From Streptomyces iakyrus (GTDB lineage: Bacteria > Actinomycetota > Actinomycetes > Streptomycetales > Streptomycetaceae), in NCBI RefSeq assembly GCF_000717055.1, contig NZ_JNXI01000028.1:1-64000 (forward strand): a stretch of 64,000 nucleotides of DNA, written 5' to 3'. How positions within the stretch are numbered: the first letter of the stretch is position 1; each line of letters opens with the position of its first letter. This document shows positions 26,463-35,097 of the stretch, piece by piece. The notes under the pieces were generated by a model, which made no database searches, was not told the DNA's origin, and saw only the letters and a list, made by a program, of their open reading frames with translations. A program made the position numbers and the translations under genes.

Positions 26463-26576
26463 GTAAGCCTCCCTGAGTCAAGGGCCCTCTTTCCCGCCGA
26501 CGCCGGGCGTAAATGACGCGGCTTCAGGTCAGCTCGGCGTCCTGCCCCGGCCCGCGCCTCATCGGACGTGACGGCA

Positions 26577-27227
26577 TCACGGCGCCTCTGCCCGCGCCTG
26601 CGCCAGCACCTCCGCGGTGACGGCGGGATGAGGATGGGGGAACGCGTGTGCGCCGGGTACCAGCAGGGCGCGGCCAATTGCGGCCCGGGATGCCAGGTGG
26701 TGGATCCATTCCGGAGGGCACAGTGCGTCCTTCTCCCCCGCCACGACGGTGACCGGGCAGGTCACCGACGGCAGGACGTCCTCAGGTGCGTCCGCTTGGG
26801 CCGACCGGACGCAGGTGAGCAGCCGCCGGGGACCGGCCTTGAGGTAGGTGGGCAAGACGGTCGGCACGGCACCGGGGGCCTCATGGACCGCCGTGCGGGC
26901 GAGCGCGCCGAGGAGCGGACGCATCCGTCGCAGGCGGGGCGGAAAGGTCGGAGCCAGCAGGACGAGGGCCCGCACCCGCTCGGGCGCGCGCACGGTCGCG
27001 TGCAGCGCCACCTGGGCGCCCGTGGAGTGCCCGGCGAGTACCACGGGCGCCCGCGGCACCACGGCAAGCCACCGCGCCACCGTGTCCGCCAGCGAGCCCA
27101 GTGTTTCGGAGCAGGCCTGCCCGGCGGGATCGCCGAAGCCCGGAACGTCGAGCAGGCGCACCGGTCCCGACCGCGCACACCGTTCCAGCGTCCGCAGCAG
27201 GTAACCCGGCGCCCCCAGCCCCGGCAC
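26577..27227 (-). CDS. Alpha/beta hydrolase
   Basis: 216 residues from GTG 27227. Homology clearly continues upstream in frame (SAGTSRLDQRGTPVAL), but no ATG/GTG/TTG is found there, so the true start is unsure. Motifs: VPGLGAPGYLL oxyanion region, VVLAGHSTGAQVAL (nucleophile GHSTG), VTVVAGEKDALCPP (Asp region), PGAHAFPHPHP (His). Third gene after glucose dehydrogenase and gluconokinase on the same strand; co-transcription is likely. A lactonase role is possible but not shown. Confidence 0.75.
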   Translation of the reverse strand: MPGLGAPGYLLRTLERCARSGPVRLLDVPGFGDPAGQACSETLGSLADTVARWLAVVPRAPVVLAGHSTGAQVALHATVRAPERVRALVLLAPTFPPRLRRMRPLLGALARTAVHEAPGAVPTVLPTYLKAGPRRLLTCVRSAQADAPEDVLPSVTCPVTVVAGEKDALCPPEWIHHLASRAAIGRALLVPGAHAFPHPHPAVTAEVLAQARAEAP

Positions 27228-27327
27228 CAGCGCGACGGGGGTGCCCCGCTGGTCCAGCCGCGACGTCCCGGCACTGCGTACCGCGGTGCACCCTGCGCCC
27301 CGCCGCGCGGCTCCGCGAAGTGACCGC

Positions 27328-27837
27328 TCAGGGAGAAGTGACGGCGGCGTGCGCGAGGGCGGCGGTCTCCTCCGGGGTACCGTCGATCGGAATGGCCGCC
27401 CCCGCTTCGTCCTCCGCCATCGGTTCGAGGTCGGCGAACTGGGTGCTCAGCAGCTCGGGCGCCATGAAGTGGCCCTGCCGGGCGGTGATCCGTTCGGCGA
27501 TCAGCTCGGGTGAGCCGTCGAGGTGCAGGAAGAAAGTGCCCGGCGCGGCGGAGACCAGCCGGTCACGGTAGCGCCGCTTCAGCGCCGAGCAGGTGACCAC
27601 ACCTCCGCTGTCCGCATGAGCGGCGAGCCATCGTGCGATCTCTTCCAGCCAGGGGCGGCGGTCGGTGTCGTCCAGCGGGTGGCCGGCCCGCATCTTGGCC
27701 ACGTTGGCCGCGGGGTGGAAGTCGTCCCCCTCGGCATAAGGGACACCGAGTCTGCGGGCCAGCAGCCGGCCGACCGTGGTCTTCCCTGAGCCTGACACGC
27801 CCATGACCACGACCAGAGGAGCAGAGTCGTGCGACAT
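27328..27837 (-). CDS. gntK: Gluconokinase
   Basis: 169 residues from ATG 27837 (MSHDSAPLVVVMGVSGSGKT). P-loop GVSGSGKTTVG, then YAEGDDFHPAANVAKMRAGH and PLDDTDRRPWL, VVTCSALKRRYRDRL and GHFMAPELLSTQF: all hallmarks of GntK. It phosphorylates gluconate to 6-phosphogluconate with ATP in the cytosol. It lies 34 bases after the glucose dehydrogenase gene, which supplies the route glucose - gluconolactone/gluconate - 6-phosphogluconate. Confidence 0.95.
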   Translation of the reverse strand: MSHDSAPLVVVMGVSGSGKTTVGRLLARRLGVPYAEGDDFHPAANVAKMRAGHPLDDTDRRPWLEEIARWLAAHADSGGVVTCSALKRRYRDRLVSAAPGTFFLHLDGSPELIAERITARQGHFMAPELLSTQFADLEPMAEDEAGAAIPIDGTPEETAALAHAAVTSP

Positions 27838-27871
27838 CCGGAACCTTCCTTTCGAGTCTCGTCCCCGCCGT

Positions 27872-28918
27872 CTATAGCTCAATGACCACCTTGACGTCGT
27901 CCGGTCGCTCCTTGAACGCTTCTGCTGCCCGCCCCAGCGGCACGCGCCGGGTGATCACACGCTCAAGCCAGGTCAGGTCGGCCGCCGCCAAGGCGTCGGC
28001 CGCCTGCCGGTAGTGGCGCAGATTCGCGTTGACCGAGCCCACAATCGCGTCGTTCTGCAGCACCATCTCCCTGTTCAAGGCGCCCGCGTCGACGGTCGTC
28101 GTACGGCCGGCGGGCGACACCCCCGTCAGGCACACCACTCCGTAGGGCGCCGTGCCGGTCAGCGAGGCGAGCACGGGCTCGTTGGCGCCGGTCGCTTCGA
28201 TGACGACGTCCGGACACACGGCGGAGACGACGTGCTCGATGTCCTCGACGTGGTACGCGGCACCCAGGTCCCGGACCAGGCCGGGCTTGGGCCCCTCGGC
28301 CACCCGGTCCAGCACATGCACCTCGAGGCCGCGCTGAATGCCCAGGAGGGCGGCCAGCAGGCCGATGGGACCCGCACCCGTCACCAGGACGCGCTGCGGC
28401 TCGAACCATGAGCGGGCACCCACCCGCTCGACCTGTTCCCACGCCTTCGCCACCACGCTGGTCGGCTCCATGAGTACACCGGCGCGGTCCAGATGCGGCT
28501 CCAGCTTCACCGCGTAATCGGCATCCACGCACCACGCCTCGGCGCCGTAGCCGTCGATCTCCTTGATGCCGCGTTCGGTGTAGCGGCCGTTGCGGCACAT
28601 GTCGAACTCCCCGCGGGCACACGCCCCGCACGGTTCGGGATCCGGGCGGCGCACCACCCCGGCGACGAGGTCGCCTGCCGAGAAGCCGCTGCCGGGTGGC
28701 GCCTGCCGCACCCGCCCGAGGGACTCGTGCCCCAGGATCAGCCACTCACCGCCCGGCGGCGCCGAGCCGTACTCGCCCCGGACGATCTCCTTGTCCGTCC
28801 CGCACACCCCCATCGCCAGGGCGTCCACCAACAGATCGCCCGCAGCCGGGGCGGGGTCGGGCACCTCCCTCACCTCCACGGAGTCCTTGACACCGGGCCG
28901 CACCGTCACCGCACGCAT
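27872..28918 (-). CDS. Glucose 1-dehydrogenase (zinc-type MDR)
   Basis: 348 residues from ATG 28918. The catalytic zinc region is MGVCGTDKEIVRGEYG and WLILGHESLG. The structural zinc lobe is PCGACARGEFDMCRNG. TERGIKEIDGYGAEAW is typical of archaeal/actinobacterial glucose dehydrogenases. Nucleotide motif VLVTGAGPIGLLAALLG. It oxidises glucose to glucono-lactone with NAD(P). First gene of the operon with gntK and the hydrolase; divergent from an SDR with ~240 bases between starts. Confidence 0.92.
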   Translation of the reverse strand: MRAVTVRPGVKDSVEVREVPDPAPAAGDLLVDALAMGVCGTDKEIVRGEYGSAPPGGEWLILGHESLGRVRQAPPGSGFSAGDLVAGVVRRPDPEPCGACARGEFDMCRNGRYTERGIKEIDGYGAEAWCVDADYAVKLEPHLDRAGVLMEPTSVVAKAWEQVERVGARSWFEPQRVLVTGAGPIGLLAALLGIQRGLEVHVLDRVAEGPKPGLVRDLGAAYHVEDIEHVVSAVCPDVVIEATGANEPVLASLTGTAPYGVVCLTGVSPAGRTTTVDAGALNREMVLQNDAIVGSVNANLRHYRQAADALAAADLTWLERVITRRVPLGRAAEAFKERPDDVKVVIEL

Positions 28919-29162
28919 CGCCCACCTCGTTCCTCTGTCCCGGGCGGCGCAGGACGGCCAGGCGCCGCTGTCTGGCCGTGTGTCCCGCTCAGGGGTTTTC
29001 AGTACCGCTCCGGGGCACATCCGCCGGGCGTACGTGTCCTTCGGCCGTCTGCGCCCACTCCACCGCGCGCCACGGCGTAGGTGAGCCGGCCCTGCCGGGT
29101 ACTCGTTCCGCCGCGGAGGCGGGTAGGAGCGCCCGGCTCGGGCAGAGGCGAAGGGGAACGAG

Positions 29163-30152
29163 ATGCGACTGCGAGACCACGTGGTGGTGGTGACCGGAGC
29201 GTCCGGCGGGATCGGACGGGCCTCGGCGGTGGCCTTCGCGCGCAAGGGCTGCGCCGTGGTGCTGGCCGCACGGCGTGAGGAGGCGCTGGAAGCCACGGCC
29301 CGCGAGTGCGCGAGGCATCGCGGAGCACGGACACTGGTCGTGCCGACCGACACGACGGACGTCAAGGCGGTCGAGGACCTGGCGCGACGTGCGGTGGAGG
29401 AGTTCGGCCGGATCGACGTCTGGGTCAACAACGCGGCCGTGAACGCCTTCGGCCGCTTCGAGGACGTGCCTCTGGAGGACTTCCGCAAGGTCCTGGACGT
29501 CAATGTGATGGGTTACGTGTACGGGGTGCGGGCGGCTCTGCCGGTGATGCGGGAGCAGGGAGCCGGCACGTTGATCAACATCTCGTCCATCGTGGGTGCC
29601 GTGGCCCAGCCGTACAGTCACCCGTACGGCATGTCGAAGCACGCCGTACGCGCCCTCGGTTCCGGCCTCCGACAGCAGCTCCGGGTGGAAGGAGTGAAGG
29701 GCGTCCAGGTCTGCACCGTGCTGCCGGCCACCATCGACACTCCGCACTTCGAGCAGGCGGCCAACTACACCGGGCGCAAGGTGGTGGCCATGCCGCCCGT
29801 CTACACCCCCGAGCGTGTCGCCAGGACCGTGGTGCGTCTCGTCCGCCGGCCGCGTCGCGAAGTGGTGGTCGGGCCCGCGGGCCGCGCGCTGGTGCGTCAG
29901 TCCCGGATGGCACCGGGACTCGCGGAGCGGGCCATGGCACGGCAGACGGACAAGACCCATCTGTCCCGCCACGAGGAGGCCCCGGCCACGCACGGCACAC
30001 TGCACGTACCGGCTCAAGGGGAGGGGGCGGTGCACGGCGGCTGGGGCGGGCGACGGCGCACCGCGCTGCGCCGGACCGCCGTCGCGGCCACGCTGGCGGG
30101 AGTGGCCGTGACCGCCGGACGGCGGATGAGCCGCGGTACGGCGAGGGCCTGA
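29163..30152 (+). CDS. SDR-family oxidoreductase with C-terminal extension
   Basis: 329 residues. Motifs: VVVVTGASGGIGRASAVAFA, VWVNNAAVNAFGRF (NNA), INISSIVGAVAQPYSHPYGM (Ser, YxxxK as YGMSK). Beyond ~235 residues a basic region continues and ends in a short hydrophobic stretch (TAVAATLAGVAVTAGRRMSR) that may be a C-terminal membrane anchor. The substrate is unknown. Divergent from the glucose dehydrogenase operon. Confidence 0.88.
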   Translation: MRLRDHVVVVTGASGGIGRASAVAFARKGCAVVLAARREEALEATARECARHRGARTLVVPTDTTDVKAVEDLARRAVEEFGRIDVWVNNAAVNAFGRFEDVPLEDFRKVLDVNVMGYVYGVRAALPVMREQGAGTLINISSIVGAVAQPYSHPYGMSKHAVRALGSGLRQQLRVEGVKGVQVCTVLPATIDTPHFEQAANYTGRKVVAMPPVYTPERVARTVVRLVRRPRREVVVGPAGRALVRQSRMAPGLAERAMARQTDKTHLSRHEEAPATHGTLHVPAQGEGAVHGGWGGRRRTALRRTAVAATLAGVAVTAGRRMSRGTARA

Positions 30153-30305
30153 CGAGCACGGCACCGGTGCCCGGGCGGGCCCGGCTCCGGGGATGACGAC
30201 GGGCAAGGCGCGACAGCCTGCCGTTCAGTGCTGGGTCGGCGCATCCCGCCCGGGGACGGGCGACCGAGGCACGCATGGACGCCTTCTCGCTGCGCCGTAC
30301 GGGGC

Positions 30306-30839
30306 TCAGTGGCGGGGTTCCAGCACCTCCAGGGCGCCGGTCTCGGTGTCGTAGCTGCGCAGGGTTGTGAGGCGGACGGACAGCGGCGGCGTGGGCAGCA
30401 GCTCAGGGACCCGCCGGTCGGCGAAGGCACCGGCGCGCCGGGTCCGGCCGAGGGTGATGTGAGGGGCCCAGAGTCCGGGTTCGTGGAACGGGTTGAGGGT
30501 CCGGGGCGGGCTGTCCGAGGCCACCGCCTCCCACACCCGGCGGTGCAGCCCGGCCAGGGCGGGGTCGAGTTCCAGCGCCCAGGCCAGCACCGAGGTGGGC
30601 CGCTCGAAGCGGACCACGCCTGTGCACCGCACGGGCAGCGGCAGAGTGGTGGTCACCCGGGCGAGTTCCCAGCGGATCGGGGCGGTCAGCTCCGGGCATG
30701 CGGCCAGAGTGACATGCGGGCTGTTGGTCGGTGAGCGGTGGCGCGCCTGACTGGGCAGCCCCGCGTCCGCCAGCCGCCGCCAGGCCTCCCGGACCGCTTG
30801 CTCCGCCGCCGCGTCCAACAACAGCTCGACCGTGCGCAC
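30306..30839 (-). CDS. 2'-5' RNA ligase / cyclic phosphodiesterase family protein
   Basis: 177 residues from GTG 30839 (the longer frame upstream is not protein-like). Two HxT-type motifs are seen: SPHVTLAACPEL and APHITLGRTRR, as in LigT/ThpR proteins that hydrolyse 2',3'-cyclic phosphates. The physiological substrate in bacteria is uncertain. Confidence 0.85.
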   Translation of the reverse strand: MRTVELLLDAAAEQAVREAWRRLADAGLPSQARHRSPTNSPHVTLAACPELTAPIRWELARVTTTLPLPVRCTGVVRFERPTSVLAWALELDPALAGLHRRVWEAVASDSPPRTLNPFHEPGLWAPHITLGRTRRAGAFADRRVPELLPTPPLSVRLTTLRSYDTETGALEVLEPRH

Positions 30840-30909
30840 CGCCGCAGCATAGCCGCGACCGCATGCGCCTTCTCTCTCCGTCAGGCCGCGCAGCGGGGAG
30901 GCACGGCGG

Positions 30910-31329
30910 CTATCGGCCCGGTGACCGCACCCAGGGAACGAAGCGTTGGCCAGGTGGGGTGTCGTCACGCCAGTACCGCAGGACCGGCTCCCGGACGATG
31001 TCGAGTCGCTCGGCGGCAATGAGGCACGAGACGGGCTCCTGTCCGCCTGCGTCGGCCTCGAATGCGACCACGACGGGCAGGTGGTCACCGAGGTGACGAT
31101 CGACCTTCAGGAGCTCGTCGGGCGTCGGGGCGCGGAACGTCGGATCGTGGAAGCTCGTCGGGCAGCTGACGAAGGCCGGGTCGGCGATGACCAGTTCCAG
31201 GTCATGCCGGTAGGTCAGGTCCTGTCCGGCAGCGAGGCGGAGCTGCCCGGCGCTCCAGGCGACCACGTCCCAGTCCCACCAGGACCCTTCAGGGAGCTGG
31301 AGCCCGGCATGCCGTCTTCCGACGTCCAC
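30910..31329 (-). CDS. Hypothetical protein
   Basis: 139 residues from GTG 31329; the frame is open further upstream (CSLTISSTDERLK) without a usual start codon there. Trp-rich: LPEGSWWDWDVVAWSAGQLR, then DLTYRHDLELVIADPAFVSC and PVLRYWRDD. No recognised family and no signal peptide. It follows the thiolase gene by ~60 bases on the same strand but does not look like a steroid-catabolism gene. Confidence 0.55.
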   Translation of the reverse strand: MDVGRRHAGLQLPEGSWWDWDVVAWSAGQLRLAAGQDLTYRHDLELVIADPAFVSCPTSFHDPTFRAPTPDELLKVDRHLGDHLPVVVAFEADAGGQEPVSCLIAAERLDIVREPVLRYWRDDTPPGQRFVPWVRSPGR

Positions 31330-31391
31330 CTTCAGCCTCTCATCGGTCGAACTGATCGTCAGACTACACAGGTCGGGGCCGTTGTCCGGGT

Positions 31392-32549
31392 TCAGAGGCG
31401 TTCGACGACGGTCACGTTGGCCTGGCCGCCGCCCTCGCACATCGTCTGCAGGCCGTAGCGGCCGCCGGTGCGTTCCAGCTCGTGCAGGAGCGTGGTCATC
31501 AGCCGGGTGCCGGTGGCTCCGAGGGGGTGGCCCAGGGCGATGGCCCCGCCGTTGACGTTGACCTTCTCGGGGTCGGCTCCGGTCGCCTTCACCCAGGCCA
31601 GGACCACCGAGGCGAAGGCCTCGTTGATCTCGACCAGGTCGATCTGGTCGAGCGTCATCCCGGACTTCTTCAACGCGTACGCGGTGGCCGGGATCGGGGC
31701 GGACAGCATGCGGATCGGGTCCTCGCCGCGTACGGAGAGGTGGTGGACGCGGGCCCTGGGCGTCAGACCGTGCTCCCGTACGGCCCGCTCCGACGCGATG
31801 AGCACGGCCGAGGCGCCGTCGGAGATCTGTGAGGAGAGAGCGGCGGTCAGCCGGCCGCCCTCGACCAGGGGTTGCAGTCCCGCCATCTTCTCCCGGCTGG
31901 TGTCGCGGCGCGGGCCCTCGTCGTGGGTCACGTCGCCGTACGCGACCGTCTCCCGCTCGAAGCGGCCTTCGTCGATGGCCTGGATCGCCCGCTGGTGGGA
32001 GCGGAACGCGAACTCCTCCATGACCTCCCGGGTGATGTCCCATGTGCGGGCGATCTCCTCGGCGCCGAGGAACTGGTTGACCGGCCGGTCGCCGTAGCGG
32101 GCCCGCCAGCCCTCGGAGCCGGCGAACGGGCCCTCGGTCAGGCCCAGAGGTTCGGCGGCCTGGCGGGTGGCGAAGGCGATGGGGATCTGCGACATGTTCT
32201 GCACGCCGCCGGCCACGACCAGGTCCTGGGTGCCGGACAGGACGCCCTGGGCGGCGAAGTGCAGGGCCTGCTGCGAGGAGCCGCACTGGCGGTCGACGGT
32301 CACACCGGGCACCTCCTCCGGCAGCCCGGCGGCCAGCCAGCAGGTGCGCGCTATGTCACCGGCCTGCGGTCCGACGGTGTCGAGGCAGCCGAACACCACG
32401 TCCTCGACGGCTGCCGGGTCGGCGCCGGAACGCTCCATCAGCGCGGTCAGCACGTGTGCGCCGAGGTCGGCCGGGTGGACGGCGGACAGTCCGCCGCCCC
32501 GCCGTCCCACCGGGGTGCGCACCGCTTCGACGATGTAGGCCTCGGCCAT
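31392..32549 (-). CDS. fadA6: Acetyl-CoA acetyltransferase, FadA6-like thiolase
   Basis: 385 residues from ATG 32549. Thiolase motifs: VDRQCGSSQQALHFAAQGVL (acyl-accepting Cys), NVNGGAIALGHPLGATGTRL (His) and CEGGGQANVTVVERL (second Cys). In mycobacteria and rhodococci the thiolase next to kstR2 is FadA6, which cleaves the last beta-oxidation intermediates of steroid rings C/D. It lies 38 bases after kstR2, in the same order as ipdF - kstR2 - fadA6. Identity rests on family motifs plus context. Confidence 0.85.
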   Translation of the reverse strand: MAEAYIVEAVRTPVGRRGGGLSAVHPADLGAHVLTALMERSGADPAAVEDVVFGCLDTVGPQAGDIARTCWLAAGLPEEVPGVTVDRQCGSSQQALHFAAQGVLSGTQDLVVAGGVQNMSQIPIAFATRQAAEPLGLTEGPFAGSEGWRARYGDRPVNQFLGAEEIARTWDITREVMEEFAFRSHQRAIQAIDEGRFERETVAYGDVTHDEGPRRDTSREKMAGLQPLVEGGRLTAALSSQISDGASAVLIASERAVREHGLTPRARVHHLSVRGEDPIRMLSAPIPATAYALKKSGMTLDQIDLVEINEAFASVVLAWVKATGADPEKVNVNGGAIALGHPLGATGTRLMTTLLHELERTGGRYGLQTMCEGGGQANVTVVERL

Positions 32550-32587
32550 GGCGTCTCCTCCTCTGTGCCTGCGCTGTGCAGGGCTGC

Positions 32588-33214
32588 CTATGAGTCGTGC
32601 AGTGCGATGCCCTCCAGCACCATCGACAGGTACTGCCGGGCGATCTCCTCGGGGCTGTGCCTGCCGCCCGGCCGGTACCAGGACGCGGCGACCCAGACGG
32701 TGTCGCGCACGAAGCGGTAGGTGAGCCGTACGTCCAGGTCTGCACGGAAGACCTTGGCGGCCACTCCGCGCTCCAGGGTGCCCAGCCACGCCTTCTCGAA
32801 CTTCTGCTGCGACTCGACGAGGTAGGCGAAGTGGGGCCGGGTCCCGAGGTGTCTGGACTCCTTCTGGTAGATGGCGACCGCGTCGAGGTGCCGGTCGATC
32901 TCCCGGAAGGACTCGGTCACGAGGGCCTCCAGCGTCTCCCTGGGGCCGAGCCCGGCGCCGAGTACGGCGTCGTAGCGGGCCCAGAGCTCGTCCAGGAAGC
33001 CGGAGAGGATCTCGTCCAGCATCGACTCCTTGGAGTCGAAGTGGTAGTAGAGGCTGCCCGCCAGTATCCCGGCCGCGTCCGCGATCTTCCGGACGGTCGT
33101 GGCGTTGTAGCCCTGCGCTGCGAACACCTGGGCCGCGATGGCCAGGAGTTCCTCGCGCCGCTCGGGCGGGCTCACCGTGGTCTTCTTGTGGGCGCTGTTG
33201 CTGCTTTTCGGCAC
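32588..33214 (-). CDS. kstR2: KstR2-like TetR regulator of HIP catabolism
   Basis: 208 residues. HTH QVFAAQGYNATTVRKIADAA, GILAGSLYYHFDSKESMLDE. The ligand domain shares the KstR2 hallmarks AIYQKESRHL, LDVRLTYRFVRDTVWVAASW and YRPGG. Known KstR2 proteins repress the C/D-ring genes and are released by HIP-CoA. Two palindromes at 34209 and 40842 are the probable operators. The gene sits inside its own regulon between ipdF (15-base gap) and fadA6. Confidence 0.88.
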   Translation of the reverse strand: MPKSSNSAHKKTTVSPPERREELLAIAAQVFAAQGYNATTVRKIADAAGILAGSLYYHFDSKESMLDEILSGFLDELWARYDAVLGAGLGPRETLEALVTESFREIDRHLDAVAIYQKESRHLGTRPHFAYLVESQQKFEKAWLGTLERGVAAKVFRADLDVRLTYRFVRDTVWVAASWYRPGGRHSPEEIARQYLSMVLEGIALHDS

Positions 33215-33229
33215 GGGGCCATTCTCGCC

Positions 33230-34018
33230 TCACGGGTGCTGGCTGCTGACCGACAGGACCTCGCCGGTCAGGTACGACGAGTAGCCGCTGGCCAGGAACA
33301 CGATCACGTTGGCCACCTCCCACGGTTCGGCACAGCGCCCGAAGGCCTCCCGGGCGGTCAGGTCCTCCAGCAGTTCCGGGGTGGTGACCTTGGCGAGGTG
33401 CGGATGCATGGCCAGGCTCGGGGAGACGGCGTTCACCCGCACTCCGTAGGCGGCGGCCTCCACGGCGGCGCACCGGGTGAGGGCCATGACGCCGGCCTTC
33501 GCGGCGGCGTAGTGGGCCTGTCCCCGCTGTGCGCGCCAGCCGATCACCGAGGCGTTGTTGACGACGACGCCGCCGGCGCCCTCGGCCTTCATGCGGCGCA
33601 GTGCGGCGCGGGTGCAGCGAAAGGTGCCGTTGAGGGTGACGTCGAGGACCTTGTCCCACTGTTCGTCGGTCATGTCGACGAGGTCGGCGGTTCCGCCGAG
33701 GCCCGCGTTGTTGACCACGATGTCGAGGCGCCCATGGTGCTCCTCGGTGTGCGCGAACAGCGCTGTGACCTGGTCGTCGTCGGTGACGTCGCAGGGCAGT
33801 GCGGTGACGCGGTCGGGGCCGAACTCGGCGGCCAGCTCCGCCCCGGACTCCTTCAGGCGACGGGCGTGGGCGTCGGAGATCACGACCCGTGCGCCTTCCT
33901 CCAGCAGCCGCCGGGCGGTGGCGCCGCCGATCCCGGCACCGGCGGCGGCCGTGACGACGGCGGAGCGGCCGGTGAGCAGCCGGTGGCCGGGCAGGTACGG
34001 CGGTGGGGCCGAGGTCAT
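33230..34018 (-). CDS. ipdF: IpdF-like SDR of steroid C/D-ring catabolism
   Basis: 262 residues from ATG 34018 (GGAGG 7 bases upstream). VVTAAAGAGIGGATARRLLE is an unusual glycine motif shared with mycobacterial Rv3559c. NNAGLGGTADLVDMTDEQWD, NNASVIGWRAQRGQAHYAAA (Ser-Tyr-Lys) and the C-terminus YSSYLTGEVLSVSSQHP match the same protein. IpdF is reported to reduce the 5-oxo group of HIP-CoA. First gene of the minus-strand ipdF-kstR2-fadA6 operon. Confidence 0.88.
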   Translation of the reverse strand: MTSAPPPYLPGHRLLTGRSAVVTAAAGAGIGGATARRLLEEGARVVISDAHARRLKESGAELAAEFGPDRVTALPCDVTDDDQVTALFAHTEEHHGRLDIVVNNAGLGGTADLVDMTDEQWDKVLDVTLNGTFRCTRAALRRMKAEGAGGVVVNNASVIGWRAQRGQAHYAAAKAGVMALTRCAAVEAAAYGVRVNAVSPSLAMHPHLAKVTTPELLEDLTAREAFGRCAEPWEVANVIVFLASGYSSYLTGEVLSVSSQHP

Positions 34019-34208
34019 GGGCCTACCTCCTTCGGCGGGCCGAGGGCGCATCGGCGCCGGCACCGGTTCACCGCGGCTTCGCCGGGCGACGAATGCGCCG
34101 GTGAGGGTGATCCGCATCAGGGCCCGGGGCCGCTGCGCCGACCTCCTCCGCGGTGCTCACGCGCGGCTGCCGGCCGCTCTCGACGGCTGACGACCCGTAC
34201 GTTAACCT

Positions 34209-34222
34209 ACCAAACACTTGTT
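34209..34222. promoter_or_regulatory. Probable KstR2 operator 1
   Basis: ACCAAACACTTGTT fits the published KstR2 consensus AnCAAGnnCTTGnT at all but one fixed position. It lies between the divergent ipdF and echA operons, 17 bases before the echA start and just upstream of its GGAAGGAGG ribosome-binding site. An almost identical site occurs at 40842. Confidence 0.8.
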
Positions 34223-34239
34223 AGGGAAGGAGGTTGCGG

Positions 34240-35097
34240 ATGTCCGCCCCCCGCACTGCGCCCCCCGAACCCGTCCGTTACGAGCGCCGTGGCGCCGTCG
34301 CTCTGGTGACGATGGACCGGCCCGAGTACCGCAACGCCCAGAACTCCGCGATGACCTACGCCCTGGACCGGGCCTTCTACCGTGCGGCGGACGACGACGA
34401 GGTGAAGGCCGTGGTCCTCGCCGGAGCGGGGAAGCACTTCTCCGCCGGCCACGACATCGGCACCCCTGAGCGGGACGCACACCTGCCGTTCGACCGCAGG
34501 GCCGGACTCTGGTGGGACCACTCGGACAAGCCGGGCGCCGAGAGCCGTTTCGCCCGCGAGTCCGAGGTGTATCTGGGGATGTGCCGGCGCTGGCGCGAGC
34601 TGCCCAAGCCGGTCATCGCCTCGGTCCAGGGCGCGTGCGTGGCCGGCGGTCTGATGCTCGCCTGGGTCTGTGATCTGATCGTCGCCTCCGAGGACGCCTT
34701 CTTCGCCGACCCGGTGGTGCGCATGGGCATCCCCGGAGTCGAGTACTTCGCCCACCCATGGGTGATGCCGCCGCGGATCGCCAAGGAGTTCCTCTTCACC
34801 GGCGACCGGATGAGTGCGCGGCGCGCCTACGAGGTCGGCATGGTCAACCGGGTCGTGCGTCGCGAGGAACTCACCGAGCAAACCCTGGAGTTGGCGGAGC
34901 GGATCGCGGCGATGCCCCGAATGGGACTGGCGCTGACGAAGCGTGCCGTCAATCAGGCGGAGGACCTCCAAGGCCTGCACTCGGGGCTGGACTCGGTCTT
35001 CGGGCTGCATCATCTCGCCCACGCCCACAACGCCGAGACCGGCGACGATTCGCTCGGCGGGATGGACGTGCGCGCGATGAAGGAGGCCCGCCGCTGA
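34240..35097 (+). CDS. Enoyl-CoA hydratase/isomerase (EchA13-like)
   Basis: 285 residues from ATG 34240 (TTG 34234 is less likely). Crotonase motifs: VVLAGAGKHFSAGHDIGTPE oxyanion loop and SVQGACVAGGLMLAWVCDLI. It has a long insertion (HLPFDRRAGLWWDHSDKPGA) and FADPVVRMGIPGVEYFAHPW. The order echA-fadE-fadE, each overlapping the next, is the same as echA13-fadE17-fadE18 in mycobacteria. The KstR2-like operator is immediately upstream, so it is probably part of steroid ring catabolism. Confidence 0.85.
   Translation: MSAPRTAPPEPVRYERRGAVALVTMDRPEYRNAQNSAMTYALDRAFYRAADDDEVKAVVLAGAGKHFSAGHDIGTPERDAHLPFDRRAGLWWDHSDKPGAESRFARESEVYLGMCRRWRELPKPVIASVQGACVAGGLMLAWVCDLIVASEDAFFADPVVRMGIPGVEYFAHPWVMPPRIAKEFLFTGDRMSARRAYEVGMVNRVVRREELTEQTLELAERIAAMPRMGLALTKRAVNQAEDLQGLHSGLDSVFGLHHLAHAHNAETGDDSLGGMDVRAMKEARR

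Noticed and set aside
26577..27227. Naming the hydrolase a gluconolactonase
   Set aside because: It has a GHSTG alpha/beta-hydrolase elbow, whereas known gluconolactonases are beta-propeller (SMP-30) or Pgl-type proteins; context alone is not enough.
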